A stretch of DNA of 64,000 nucleotides from Eleftheria terrae (GTDB lineage Bacteria; Pseudomonadota; Gammaproteobacteria; Burkholderiales; Burkholderiaceae_C): NCBI RefSeq assembly GCF_030419005.1, contig NZ_CP106951.1, positions 930,001 to 994,000 on the forward strand. The letters run 5' to 3'. The notes beneath the pieces are model-generated. The model saw nothing but the letters and a program-made list of their open reading frames with translations. It had not been told where the DNA came from and made no database searches. The position numbers were made by a program, and so were the translations under genes. Within the stretch, counting starts at the first letter, position 1, and each line of letters starts with the position of its first letter. Of this stretch, positions 18,358 through 27,053 are shown piece by piece.

Positions 18358-18917
18358 TGCAGGACGACCGGCACTACGCGGCCATCGCGCAGCACTACGG
18401 GAACCGAACCGCCGCGCGCTCGGGGGTGCCGCTGATGCGGCACATCGACGAGGGCCTGTACCTGCTCGACCTGCTCGGCGCCTCGTTGCGCGCCCGCCAG
18501 GCCTGGTGCCTGCATCCGCTGCTGCAGGACGACACCAGCCTGCAGGCCGCCCTGGCCGCCGATGCGCCCTGGTGGCAGCACCGGCCCGACCCGCAAGCGC
18601 TGCTGCTGGCAATGGAATACCGCGCCGTCGCCAATGCCTACCTCTCGCAGCACTGCCGCGGCGATGACGACGCCATCGCGCTCAGCCCGCTGCCCGAGGT
18701 GAACCAGCTGCTCGTGGCCGACAAGGTGCAGAACCGCAAGGACTTCGAGGCCCACCACCTGGGCCACCATCCGAACAGCGCCACCCTGGTGCGCTACTTC
18801 GCGAACTGGCTGCGCTGCCTGCAGGTGTCCGAGCCGCGCTACCAGGCGATGGTGGAGCGCCTGCGCCAGGCGGCGCCCGGGCAGCGCCCGCGCGCCGCGC
18901 TGGCCGGCCGGGCCTGA
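18357..18917 (+). CDS. Conserved hypothetical protein with a degenerate HD-like helix pattern
   Basis: 186 residues, coupled to the previous gene by a TGATG overlap. SGVPLMRHIDEGLYLLDLLGAS and AWCLHPLLQDD follow the spacing of the HD-domain motif (His, then HD, then ED-T), but the HD pair reads His-Pro and the ED pair Gln-Asp-Asp. Further on, VADKVQNRKDFEAHH and VRYFANWLRCL look strongly conserved-type. I recall similar segments in hypothetical proteins of T4-like phages, unverified. Cytoplasmic, no membrane segment. Catalytic activity is uncertain. Confidence 0.75.
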   Translation: MQDDRHYAAIAQHYGNRTAARSGVPLMRHIDEGLYLLDLLGASLRARQAWCLHPLLQDDTSLQAALAADAPWWQHRPDPQALLLAMEYRAVANAYLSQHCRGDDDAIALSPLPEVNQLLVADKVQNRKDFEAHHLGHHPNSATLVRYFANWLRCLQVSEPRYQAMVERLRQAAPGQRPRAALAGRA

Positions 18918-18924
18918 GGCGGCC

Positions 18925-19647
18925 ATGCGGACGCACCCGCCGTCCGGCTCTGGCCCTTCCTGCAGCCCCTCGGCCCCTGCCCTGGCCCGCCTTGACGCCG
19001 ACGGCTACGCCGTGCTGCCGCGCCTGTTGCCGGCGGCCGACTGTGCGGCGCTGAGCCGCCGCCTGCCCGCCCCCGGCAGCACCACCGGCAGCCGCTGCCT
19101 GCTGGCGCAGCCATGGTGCCGCACCCTGGCCCGGCGCCTGCGCCGGCATGCCCTGCTCGCGCCGGTGCTGGACCGCGGGCTGGTGGCGGTGCAGTGCTCC
19201 TACTTCCAGAAGTCGCTGGCCCGCAACTGGCTCGTGCCGGTGCACCAGGACCTCAGCGTGCCGGTGGCCGGCCGCGTCGACCATCCGGCGCTGCAGGGCT
19301 GGTCGGAGAAGGAAGGCGAGTGTTTCGTGCAGGCGCCGCGCGATCTGCTGGAGCAGATGGTGGCGGTGCGGCTGCACCTGGATGCCTGCGGGCTGGAGGA
19401 CGGGCCGCTGCGCGTCGTGGCGGCCTCCCACCTCGGCGGGCTGCTGGCGCCAGCGGCCGCCAGTGCCGCCCGGCGCGACGGGCCCGAGGCTGAGTGCCCC
19501 GTGCCGCGGGGCGGCGTGATGCTGATGCGGCCGCTGCTGCTGCATGCCTCGTCCAAGGCCACCGGGCATGGAGCGCGCCGCGTGCTGCATTTCCTGTTTG
19601 CCCCGCCCATCGCACCGCACGGGCTGCAGTGGCGCCGCAGGGCCTAG
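18925..19647 (+). CDS. Phytanoyl-CoA dioxygenase (PhyH)-like Fe(II)/2-oxoglutarate oxygenase
   Basis: 240 residues. The facial triad is visible: His and Asp in VPVHQDLSVPV and the distal His in LLLHASSKATGHGARRVLHF, whose Arg is placed to bind 2-oxoglutarate. The N-terminus (ARLDADGYAVLPRLLPAADC) is the usual PhyH start. The substrate is unknown; many bacterial members act on small molecules rather than phytanoyl-CoA. It lies 7 bases after the HD-like gene and is probably in the same operon. Confidence 0.85.
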   Translation: MRTHPPSGSGPSCSPSAPALARLDADGYAVLPRLLPAADCAALSRRLPAPGSTTGSRCLLAQPWCRTLARRLRRHALLAPVLDRGLVAVQCSYFQKSLARNWLVPVHQDLSVPVAGRVDHPALQGWSEKEGECFVQAPRDLLEQMVAVRLHLDACGLEDGPLRVVAASHLGGLLAPAAASAARRDGPEAECPVPRGGVMLMRPLLLHASSKATGHGARRVLHFLFAPPIAPHGLQWRRRA

Positions 19648-19696
19648 CCGATAATCCGCGCCACCGGCCAAGCCGCCGCCTTCTCCTGCCTGGCGC

Positions 19697-20362
19697 ATGC
19701 GCATCCTCCTGATCGAAGACGACACCATGATTGGCAAGGCCGTGCGCCAGGGGCTGGGCGACGCCGGCTTCTCGGTCGACTGGGTGCGCGACGGCCGAGC
19801 CGCCGAGCTGTCGCTGGCCAATGGCGTCTATGACCTGGCGGTGCTCGACCTGGGCCTGCCGCGCAAGGACGGCATGGCGGTGCTGCAGGACCTGCGCAGC
19901 CGCGGCGACATGCTGCCGGTACTGATCGCCACCGCACGCGACGCGGTGAGCGACCGCATCGCCGGGCTGAACGCCGGCGCCGACGACTATGTGCTCAAGC
20001 CCTTCGACCTCGACGAGCTGGCCGCCCGCATCCGCGCCCTGCTGCGCCGGCATGCGGGCAGCGCCTCGCCCGTCTACCGTTGTGGCGAGATCGTGCTCGA
20101 CCCGGTGCGCAAGGAGGTGCGGCTGCGCGGCGAGCCGGTGGCGCTGTCAGCGCGCGAGTTCTCGCTGCTGGAGGCGCTGATGATCAAGCCCGGCGCGGTA
20201 CTGTCCCGCCAGCGCCTGGAAGAGGCGGTGTACGGCTGGTCGCAGGAAGTCGGCAGCAACGCGATCGAGGTGCACCTGCACCACCTGCGCAAGAAGCTCG
20301 GCGCGCACACCATCCGCAACGTGCGGGGCGTGGGCTACCGGCTCGCCGGCGAGCTGCCATGA
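19697..20362 (+). CDS. OmpR-type response regulator of the QseB/PmrA group
   Basis: 221 residues. Receiver with acidic pocket IEDD, phosphorylation site Asp51 in AVLDLGLPRKDG and Lys in VLKPFDLDEL; a C-terminal winged helix (ALSAREFSLLEALM, then VEVHLHHLRKKLG-like and RGVGYRL). The sequence is close to QseB and PmrA, which bind direct repeats CTTAAT-N5-CTTAAT; such repeats with G at the end are found just downstream of this operon. The stop overlaps the kinase start by ATGA. Confidence 0.95.
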   Translation: MRILLIEDDTMIGKAVRQGLGDAGFSVDWVRDGRAAELSLANGVYDLAVLDLGLPRKDGMAVLQDLRSRGDMLPVLIATARDAVSDRIAGLNAGADDYVLKPFDLDELAARIRALLRRHAGSASPVYRCGEIVLDPVRKEVRLRGEPVALSAREFSLLEALMIKPGAVLSRQRLEEAVYGWSQEVGSNAIEVHLHHLRKKLGAHTIRNVRGVGYRLAGELP

Positions 20363-21738
20363 AGTCCATCCGCCGCCACCTGCTGCTGTGGGCCCTGGGC
20401 GCCCTCAGCGCCGGCGCTGCCGTGCTGCTGGGCGCTTCCTACCTCGTGACGCTGGAGGAGCTGGACGAGGTGTTCGACGAGAACCTCAAGCAGGTGGCCC
20501 TGGCCGTGGCCAGCCACCATGCCTTCGGGGTCGACTACACGCCCCGCACACGCGGCGAGCTGCCCGCCCTGCCCGAGCGCTACGAGCTGCCACCGCTGCC
20601 CGAGCCGGTGCGCCGGCGCGCCAAGTTCGACTACGTGACGCAGGCCTGGACCGCCGCGGGCGAGCGCCGCTTCGCCTCCGACCCGACGGTGCAGATCCCC
20701 GTCCTGCAGCGCAACGGGCTGTCCGTGCTGGAGGCCTCGGGCGAGTCGTGGCATGTGTACACGGTGGCCACGCCACGGGGCATCGCGCAGGCCGCGCAGC
20801 GGGTCGCCTCGCGCCACCTGCTCGCGGTGGAGACCACGGTGCACATGCTGCTGCCGGCAGCGCTGGTCATCCTGCTCACTGGCGCCCTGCTCGTGGTGGC
20901 ACTGCGCCGCGGCCTGCAGCCGCTGCAGCGGGCGGCCGACTCGGTGGCCGCGCGCAGCGAACGATCGCTCGAAGCCATTGGCACTGCCGGCTTCCCGCGC
21001 GAGATCCATCCGCTGGTGCGCGCCATCGACGGCCTGATGCAGCGGCTCTCGCAGGCCTTCCGCACCCAGGGCCAGTTCGTTGCCGATGCCGCCCACGAGC
21101 TGCGCACGCCGATCACTGCCCTGCGGCTGCAGCTGCAGTTGCTGGAACGCAGCCGGGACGAGGTGCAGCGCGCCGCCGCGCTGGCGCAGCTGCGTGCCGG
21201 CATCGAGCGCTCGCAGCACCTGGTGCAGCAGTTGTTGCAGCTCTCGCGGGTCGAGCCCGATGCGCCGGCGCCCGGCCGGGAAACGGTCGACCTGGCCGAG
21301 CTGGCACGTGAAGTGGTGGCCGAGGCGAGCGTGCGGGCCGAGCACCGCGGCATCGACCTGGGCGCCGACGCCGCCGAACCCGCCTGCCTGCCCGGCGACC
21401 GTGAGCAGCTGCGGGTGCTGCTTGGCAACCTGGTGGAAAACGCCATCCGCTACTCGCCGGCCGGCAGCGTGGTCGATGTGCGGGCAGGTGCCGACGTCCA
21501 TGGCCTGCGGCTGCAGGTGCAGGACAACGGCCCCGGCATTCCACCGGCCGAGCGGGAGCGGGTGTTCGACCGCTTCTACCGCGGCGCCGGCGTGCAGGCG
21601 GGCAGCGACGCCGCGGGCAGCGGCCTGGGCCTGGCCATCGTGCGGGCCGTCGCGCAGCGCCACGGTGCCGAGGTGGCCCTGCTCGATCCTCCAGGCGGCG
21701 GCCCGGGCCTGCTGGTCGAGGTGCGCTTCCCGGGCTGA
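20359..21738 (+). CDS. Sensor histidine kinase of the QseC/PmrB group
   Basis: 459 residues from the ATG at 20359, overlapping the regulator stop. Two transmembrane segments (about 8-30 and 158-182) flank a periplasmic domain of about 125 residues. HisKA with His246 in DAAHELRTPITALRLQLQ, N-box NLVENAIRYSP, and G-boxes DNGPGIP and GSGLGLAIVRAV. It should phosphorylate the regulator at 19697. The ligand is unknown; relatives respond to metals, polymyxin or low pH. Confidence 0.95.
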   Translation: MKSIRRHLLLWALGALSAGAAVLLGASYLVTLEELDEVFDENLKQVALAVASHHAFGVDYTPRTRGELPALPERYELPPLPEPVRRRAKFDYVTQAWTAAGERRFASDPTVQIPVLQRNGLSVLEASGESWHVYTVATPRGIAQAAQRVASRHLLAVETTVHMLLPAALVILLTGALLVVALRRGLQPLQRAADSVAARSERSLEAIGTAGFPREIHPLVRAIDGLMQRLSQAFRTQGQFVADAAHELRTPITALRLQLQLLERSRDEVQRAAALAQLRAGIERSQHLVQQLLQLSRVEPDAPAPGRETVDLAELAREVVAEASVRAEHRGIDLGADAAEPACLPGDREQLRVLLGNLVENAIRYSPAGSVVDVRAGADVHGLRLQVQDNGPGIPPAERERVFDRFYRGAGVQAGSDAAGSGLGLAIVRAVAQRHGAEVALLDPPGGGPGLLVEVRFPG

Positions 21739-21753
21739 CGGGTAGCTGCGCCG

Positions 21754-21785
21754 CTTAAGTGTGGCTTAAGTGCCGGGCTCTTAAG
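21754..21785 (+). promoter_or_regulatory. CTTAAG direct repeats matching a PmrA/QseB box
   Basis: CTTAAG at 21754-21759 and 21765-21770 are separated by exactly five bases, which fits the published PmrA/QseB consensus YTTAAK-N5-YTTAAK. A third CTTAAG stands at 21780-21785. They lie 15 bases after the sensor kinase stop and upstream of a short ORF and the PEBP gene, so the next transcript is a likely regulon member. Binding itself is inference. Confidence 0.7.
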
Positions 21786-21818
21786 GTGTGCTTCCCGTCC
21801 ATCACCGGTGTCGCCGCC

Positions 21819-21944
21819 ATGCTGTCGCTTGCCCTTCGTCCGACTTCCCTGCCTCCGCGCCTGCGCCGCCTGCCGCTGGCGCTCGGCCGCGCGCTGCTGT
21901 GCCTCGCCGTCGGCTATGGCACGCTGGTGCTGTTGTTCCACTGA
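21819..21944 (+). CDS. Possible small membrane protein of 41 residues
   Basis: Begins MLSLALRPTSLPPRL and ends in a hydrophobic segment (LGRALLCLAVGYGTLVLLF) able to span the membrane. No good ribosome-binding site is seen. It sits directly behind the CTTAAG boxes; small membrane proteins under PmrA-type control are known, so it is recorded, but it could be a chance frame. Confidence 0.3.
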   Translation: MLSLALRPTSLPPRLRRLPLALGRALLCLAVGYGTLVLLFH

Positions 21945-22075
21945 CGTTCTGACGACGCTGCCCCGTATCGCGGGGTGCCCGGTGGCCCGGCCGTTGCCCT
22001 GGACAGCGGGGCAGGACGGCGCCAGGTACGGCTCCTGCTGCACAGCAGGGATCCCGCCGCTACCGGACCATCGCC

Positions 22076-22711
22076 ATGCTTGAAAAACTTCCCGAAGCCG
22101 TGGGCCATGCCTTGCGCGAGCAGCGCGCCGGCCTGGCCCAGCTGGCCATGCATCGCACCGGTGCCAGCCGCTCCGCCACCACGCTGGACGTGCGCAGCCT
22201 GGCCTTTGCCGACCAGGAATCCATCCCGGCCGAGTACACCGCCGATGGCGCCGGCCTGTCGCCGCCGCTGCAGTGGACCGGCGTGCCGGCCTCGGCCACC
22301 TCGGTGGTCGTCCTGGTGGAGGACGCCGACTCCCCGACGCCGCGCCCGCTAGTGCATGCCATCGCGGTCGGCCTGGAACCGGGCGACGGCTCGCTGCCGG
22401 CCGGCGCGCTGCAACGCGCGCCCGGCACCGAACCGGCGCTGCACCTCGGCCGCAACTCCTACTTGCAGACCGGCTGGCTGCCACCCGACCCACCGCCCGG
22501 CCATGGCCAGCACCGCTACGCCTTCCAGGTCTTCGCCCTGGCCGGCGCGCCGGACTTCTCCGGCAAGCCGGGGCGGGAGGAGGTGCTGCAGGCCATCGAA
22601 GACAGCGCGGTCGCCTGCGGCTGCCTGATCGGCGTCTATGAGCGGCCGGACGGCCTGCAGAAGGTCGGCAGCGCCGGCCGCGCCCCCGACCTGCCTGGCG
22701 GCACCGCCTGA
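22076..22711 (+). CDS. YbhB/YbcL-like phosphatidylethanolamine-binding (PEBP) family protein
   Basis: 211 residues. A PEBP core starts after about 35 extra residues: FADQESIPAEYTADGAGLSPPLQWTG, VVLVEDADSPTP, then the loop with LGRNSYLQTGWLPPDPPPGHGQHRYAFQVFAL containing the ligand-pocket pattern PP-GH-Y-F. No signal peptide, so it is cytoplasmic like YbhB. Cellular role of bacterial members is poorly known. Possibly regulated from the CTTAAG boxes 290 bases upstream. Confidence 0.9.
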   Translation: MLEKLPEAVGHALREQRAGLAQLAMHRTGASRSATTLDVRSLAFADQESIPAEYTADGAGLSPPLQWTGVPASATSVVVLVEDADSPTPRPLVHAIAVGLEPGDGSLPAGALQRAPGTEPALHLGRNSYLQTGWLPPDPPPGHGQHRYAFQVFALAGAPDFSGKPGREEVLQAIEDSAVACGCLIGVYERPDGLQKVGSAGRAPDLPGGTA

Positions 22712-22720
22712 GCGGACTGC

Positions 22721-23269
22721 ATGGCCGGCACCGGTGCTGCCACCATCGTGCTGATCCGTCATGCGGAGAAGCCGCTGCCCGGCTGCGGCGGCGTGGACGA
22801 CAACGGGCGGGAGGATGCGCACGCCCTCAGCGTGCCCGGCTGGCAGCGTGCCGGGGCGCTGGTGCGCTTCTTCGCGGGCCCGGCAGCGGGCAGCGGCCTG
22901 CCGGCGCCCGCCAGCCTGTTCGCCGCCGCGCACTCGGCCCGCCGCCCGAGCCGGCGCCCCGCGCTGACCCTGGCACCGCTGGCCCGCCGGTTGCAGCTGC
23001 CGGTGTGCCTCGATTGCGCCAGCGAAGACCCGCCGGAGCAGACCGCCGCCCGCCTGCTCGCGGCGCCGGGCCCGGTGCTGGTGTGCTGGCGCCACCGGGA
23101 GCTGCCGCCGCTGGCGAGGGCACTGCTCGGCGGGCAGTGCCAGGTGCCGGAGTGGCCCGAGGACCGCTTCGACATCACCTGGCTCCTCACGCCCGGCATG
23201 CACCCGCCGGCACTGCGCCAGCTGCCGCAGCGGCTGCTGGCCGGCGACGGCGACGCCTGCCTGGCTTGA
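22721..23269 (+). CDS. Histidine phosphatase superfamily-like protein
   Basis: 182 residues. The N-terminal VLIRHAEKP is the RHG-type catalytic motif, and LVCWRHRELPPLARALL supplies the second His. It is shorter than phosphoglycerate mutase and nearer to SixA-size members. The substrate is unknown. It starts 9 bases after the PEBP gene, so they are probably cotranscribed. Confidence 0.8.
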   Translation: MAGTGAATIVLIRHAEKPLPGCGGVDDNGREDAHALSVPGWQRAGALVRFFAGPAAGSGLPAPASLFAAAHSARRPSRRPALTLAPLARRLQLPVCLDCASEDPPEQTAARLLAAPGPVLVCWRHRELPPLARALLGGQCQVPEWPEDRFDITWLLTPGMHPPALRQLPQRLLAGDGDACLA

Positions 23270-23380
23270 GCCCCCGTGCCGGCCGGCCAGCACAACGCCG
23301 CCGCCCCGCGGCCTGCAGCCGGCTCAGCGCCGCGGTATGCTCCGGCGCGTGCCACTCCTGCTGACTTGCCTTCCTGCCTG

Positions 23381-25519
23381 ATGGGCAGCGCCCCGCCTTC
23401 GCTGCCGCTGCGCTGGCTGCGCAGCCTGCCGGCCCATGTCGTCAACGGCTTGTCGGTGGCGCTGGGCATCGGCGTGCTGCATGCCGTCTTCCAGGCCCTG
23501 GCCGGGCCGCATGCGGCCCAGCTGGCCATGGCAGGCGCCGTCTGCGCCAGCCTGGCCGACCTACCCGCCACCGTGCGGCGTGGCTGGCACCGTGTGCTGG
23601 CAGCCGGCCTGCTGGGCGTGCTGGCGGCGGCACTGGTGGCCTGGCTGCAGCCGCATCCGGCGGCCCTCGGCCTGGGCGTGGTCGGCATCGGCTTTGCCGC
23701 AACGCTGGCGCTGGCCTGGGGGCCGCGCGCCGCACCGGTGTCCTTCGCGGCGGTGCTGGCCCTGGTGTTCGCCATGGGCGTGCCGGCCGAGGCAGCGCCG
23801 CCTCCGGTGCGCCTCGGCTGGAACCTGCTGGGCGCCTTGTGCTACCTGCCGTGGTCCATCGCCAGCGCCACGCTGCTGCAGCGCCACTACGGCCGGCTCG
23901 CGCTGGCATCGGCGCTGACGGCGGCAGCCCGGCTGCTGAGCCTGCGTGCCGGCGACATCGAGGCGCCACCGCCGGGGCCGGGCGACACCGCCTCGATGCG
24001 CGACTGGACCCAGGGCGAAGCCAGTTTGGCCGAGCGGCTGCAGGCGGCCCGCGACCTGTTGTTCCCAGCGGCACGGCGCGCCGGCATGCAGCGTGACATC
24101 GCCATCCTGCTGCGCCTGGTCGACCTGCGCGACCTGTTCCTTGCCACCCGGCTGGACCTCGACCTGCTCGGCAACGATGCGGCCGGCACGGCGATGCGCC
24201 GCGGCATCGCCGCCAGCCTCCGGCACATGGCCTCGACGCTGGAGCTGGCCGGCCTGGCGGTCAGCAGCGGCAAGGCCATGCCGGCCGACCGGCTTGCCGC
24301 GCTGCTGCAGGGCGACGTGCTCGGCGCATCGCGCTTGCCTGCCGGCGACGCCCGCCTGCGCCTGCAGCCGGCCTTGACCAGCCGGCTGCAACGGCTGGCG
24401 GCGGAGGTGGCCGAGATCGACGCCCTGCTGTCTGGCGGCCCGCCACCCGCCCTGCCACTGCAGCACGGCGAGCTGCGCGCCTTCGTCGGCCCCGAGGGCT
24501 GGCCACTGGCGGTGCTGCGGCAGCAGCTCTCGTTGCGCGCGCCGGCCTTGCGCCACGCGCTGCGGACCGGCCTGGCCCTGGGCTGCGCCTACCTGGCCGC
24601 GCGGGCCTTGCCATGGGCCTCGCATCCCTGGTGGGTGGTGCTGAGCGTGGCGGTGGTGCTGCGCGGCAACCTGGAACAGACACTGCAGCGGCGCAACGCG
24701 CGGGTGCTCGGCACGCTGGCCGGCTGCGCCCTGGTGCTGCTGCTGGCACCGCTGGCCTCGCCACTGCTGCTGGGCCTGGCGTTCACCGTGGCGGTGGGGC
24801 TGGCGCATGGCTTCGTGAACGTGCGCTATGCCGTCACGGCGGCCGCCGGCGCGGTGATGGCGCTGCTGCAGTCCCATGCGGCCGACCCGGCGGCCGGCTT
24901 CGCGGTGGCCGAGCGCATGGCCGACACGCTGCTGGGCGCCGGGCTGGGCTGGCTGTTCAGCTACGTGTTGCCCAGTTGGGAGCGCCGCAGCGTGCCGCAG
25001 GCGGTCGAGCGGGTGGTGCAGGCGCTGCGCAGCTATGCCGGCCTGGCGCTGGCCGGCGACGCCACGGCCCCGCTGGCGCAGCGGCTGGCGCGCCGCCAGG
25101 CCTACGACACGCTGGCCGCACTGGCGGCCGCCGTGCAGCGCAGCGAGGTGGAACCCCGCCACGTCCGCCTGCCCACCGGCGAGCTGATGGCCCTGCTCGA
25201 CCATGGCCTGCGGCTGATGGCCCACCTGTCGGTGATTCGCCTGATGATCAGGCACCGCAGCGACGACCTGCGGGGAGAGCCCGCCACAGCCGCCCTGCGG
25301 CAGGCCAGCGACGCGGTGCAGGCCTGGCTGGACCTGGACGCCCCGCCGCCCGACGGCGGCCAGCCGCCACCGGCGCACGGCCTCGACCAGCTGCCCGCGG
25401 AGGACCTGGCCAGCGCCGCCCTGCCCTGGCTGGTGCGCCGGCTGCAAGTGAGCGTGTTCGACGCCTCCCAGGTGGCCGGCGCCGCCCGGGCCGCGCGGCA
25501 GCGGCTGCAGGCCGGCTGA
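23381..25519 (+). CDS. FUSC-family inner membrane protein (YccS/YhfK-like)
   Basis: 712 residues from the ATG at 23381; an upstream in-frame extension of 35 codons looks unlike protein. Two blocks of hydrophobic helices (about 25-165 and 390-535) are separated by a long cytoplasmic helical region, and the second block with PWASHPWWVVLSVAVVLRGNLEQTLQRR is the fusaric-acid-resistance-like FUSC module. Relatives are half of aromatic acid efflux pumps, but no membrane-fusion or outer-membrane partner is adjacent, so transport is not assured. Confidence 0.88.
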   Translation: MGSAPPSLPLRWLRSLPAHVVNGLSVALGIGVLHAVFQALAGPHAAQLAMAGAVCASLADLPATVRRGWHRVLAAGLLGVLAAALVAWLQPHPAALGLGVVGIGFAATLALAWGPRAAPVSFAAVLALVFAMGVPAEAAPPPVRLGWNLLGALCYLPWSIASATLLQRHYGRLALASALTAAARLLSLRAGDIEAPPPGPGDTASMRDWTQGEASLAERLQAARDLLFPAARRAGMQRDIAILLRLVDLRDLFLATRLDLDLLGNDAAGTAMRRGIAASLRHMASTLELAGLAVSSGKAMPADRLAALLQGDVLGASRLPAGDARLRLQPALTSRLQRLAAEVAEIDALLSGGPPPALPLQHGELRAFVGPEGWPLAVLRQQLSLRAPALRHALRTGLALGCAYLAARALPWASHPWWVVLSVAVVLRGNLEQTLQRRNARVLGTLAGCALVLLLAPLASPLLLGLAFTVAVGLAHGFVNVRYAVTAAAGAVMALLQSHAADPAAGFAVAERMADTLLGAGLGWLFSYVLPSWERRSVPQAVERVVQALRSYAGLALAGDATAPLAQRLARRQAYDTLAALAAAVQRSEVEPRHVRLPTGELMALLDHGLRLMAHLSVIRLMIRHRSDDLRGEPATAALRQASDAVQAWLDLDAPPPDGGQPPPAHGLDQLPAEDLASAALPWLVRRLQVSVFDASQVAGAARAARQRLQAG

Positions 25520-25555
25520 CGCAGGGCCGGCGGCTTCGCGCCCGGGCCTCCGGGC

Positions 25556-26014
25556 TCAGCTTGCATTGAAATACGGCCGCAGGTGCGTGCCAGCCCGGCC
25601 GTGCGCCAGCCAGGCATCCACTTCCGGCAGCAGCGCCACCACCTGGGCCGCGAGGCCCTCGTAGCGGGCCACGTCCTCGCCGAAGCCGGCGAAGCAGAAG
25701 CCCTGGAACCCCGGGCCGGCCGTGGGACCGCGCTGCTCCAGGCGGGCGCGCTGGCGTGGATCGACATAGGCAACGTCCAGCTTCTCCTCGGGCACCACCT
25801 CACCCCAGCTCGTGTGCAGGGGCCCGCGCTCCCGCCGGGCGCATTCGAGCAGGAACTCGCCGCCGTACTTCCAGTACTGGATCGACAGCAGGTCGAGGGA
25901 TTGCGGCAGCGCCCGCTGGAACGTCGAGCCGCGGCCGTGGAAGCCAAGGTCCTGCAGCGCAGGAAGGAGCAGGCGCTTGAACGCCCGCCGCATCAGATCG
26001 CCTTCGCGAGACAT
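25556..26014 (-). CDS. DUF4304-like protein
   Basis: 152 residues from the ATG at 26014. The pattern LLPALQDLGFHGRGSTFQRALPQSLDLLSIQYWKYGGEFLLECARR resembles the DUF4304 start, where a long beta segment follows a Phe-rich helix. No signal or membrane segment. Function unknown; DUF4304 proteins occur as solitary genes and next to immunity clusters, but no toxin is seen here. Divergent from hutC with a 280-base spacer. Confidence 0.7.
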   Translation of the reverse strand: MSREGDLMRRAFKRLLLPALQDLGFHGRGSTFQRALPQSLDLLSIQYWKYGGEFLLECARRERGPLHTSWGEVVPEEKLDVAYVDPRQRARLEQRGPTAGPGFQGFCFAGFGEDVARYEGLAAQVVALLPEVDAWLAHGRAGTHLRPYFNAS

Positions 26015-26236
26015 CGATGAGCCGACAAGGTGGAACGACAACGGACGCCGCCCGCGGCAGGCCGCGGCGCCGGCACAGGGCGCCACCCGCGCCGCCGCTG
26101 CAGACCACCGGCAGCGACCCAGGGCGCCAAGGCCCGCATGCTGCCTCAACACCAGCCGGGCCCGCACGCCGGCCCGCCCGGCAGGCTGCATTTCCAGGGA
26201 AAACCCTGGGATTCCAGCCTCCACGCCATGGCTGTA

Positions 26237-26264
26237 TTGACCTGTATAGACAACTGACTATGAT
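26237..26264 (+). promoter_or_regulatory. hut promoter with internal GntR/HutC-type operator
   Basis: TTGACC (-35), a 16-base spacer and TATGAT (-10). Inside the spacer lies TGTATAGACA (26243-26252), the core found in operators of HutC- and DasR/NagR-type GntR regulators. Repressor bound here would cover the polymerase site, which fits autorepression relieved by urocanate. HutC starts at 26295, leaving a leader of about 24 bases. Confidence 0.75.
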
Positions 26265-26294
26265 GCGAAACATTCCAGCCGCCCCGCCCTGCTC

Positions 26295-27026
26295 ATGACC
26301 ACCCCGGCCGCCGCGCCCGAATACCTGAAGATCAAGCGCCACATCCTGGCCCGCATCGCCGCCGGCGACTGGCGCGCCGGCGACCGCATCCCCAGCGAAG
26401 GCGAGCTGACGCGCGAGTTCGGCCTGTCGCGCATGACGGTCAACCGCGCGCTGCGCGAGCTGGCGGCCAGCGGCGCCATCACGCGGGTGCAGGGCGTGGG
26501 CTCCTTCGTCGCCGGCCCCAAGGCCGAGTCGACCCTGGTCGAGGTGCACGGCATCCGCGACGAGATCCGCCAGCGCGGCCAGGCCCACCATGCCCAGGTG
26601 CTGCGGCTCGAGGCAGTGACGGCCGACGCCCTGCTGGCCACCGCCTTCGGCGTGGCGCCGGGCAGCCCGCTGTTCCACTCGCGGCTGCTGCACTTTGCCG
26701 ACGGCCAGCCGCTGCAGCTGGAAGACCGCCATGTGCACCCGCCCAGCGCGCCCGACTACCTGCAGCAGGACTTCACCGCCGACACGCCGCACCACTACCT
26801 GTCGCGGGTGGCGCCGCTGGAGCAGGCCGAGCACATCATCGAGGCCGATGCCGCCTCCGACGAGGTAGCCCGCCAGCTGCAGCTGCAGCCTGACGACCCG
26901 GTGCTGATCCTGAACCGGCGCACCTGGTCGCATGGCCGGGTCGTCAGCGTCGCCCGCCTCATCCACCCGGCTCGCCGCTACCGGCTGAGCGGCCGTTTTT
27001 CATTCGCCCAGCCGCAGCACGGCTGA
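26295..27026 (+). CDS. hutC: Histidine utilisation repressor, GntR/HutC family
   Basis: 243 residues. N-terminal GntR winged helix (GDRIPSEGELTREFGLSRMTVNRALRELA, residues about 33-62) and C-terminal UTRA ligand domain (about 95-235, with RLLHFADGQPLQLEDRHV). In this family urocanate is the inducer. First gene of the hut operon and 27 bases before hutU. The operator core in its own promoter supports autoregulation. Confidence 0.95.
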   Translation: MTTPAAAPEYLKIKRHILARIAAGDWRAGDRIPSEGELTREFGLSRMTVNRALRELAASGAITRVQGVGSFVAGPKAESTLVEVHGIRDEIRQRGQAHHAQVLRLEAVTADALLATAFGVAPGSPLFHSRLLHFADGQPLQLEDRHVHPPSAPDYLQQDFTADTPHHYLSRVAPLEQAEHIIEADAASDEVARQLQLQPDDPVLILNRRTWSHGRVVSVARLIHPARRYRLSGRFSFAQPQHG

Positions 27027-27053
27027 ACGCCCCGACCCCGAGGAGACCACCCC

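Noticed and set aside
23561..25447. 628-codon minus-strand ORF
   Set aside because: Antisense shadow of the FUSC-family membrane gene, which has clear transmembrane blocks.
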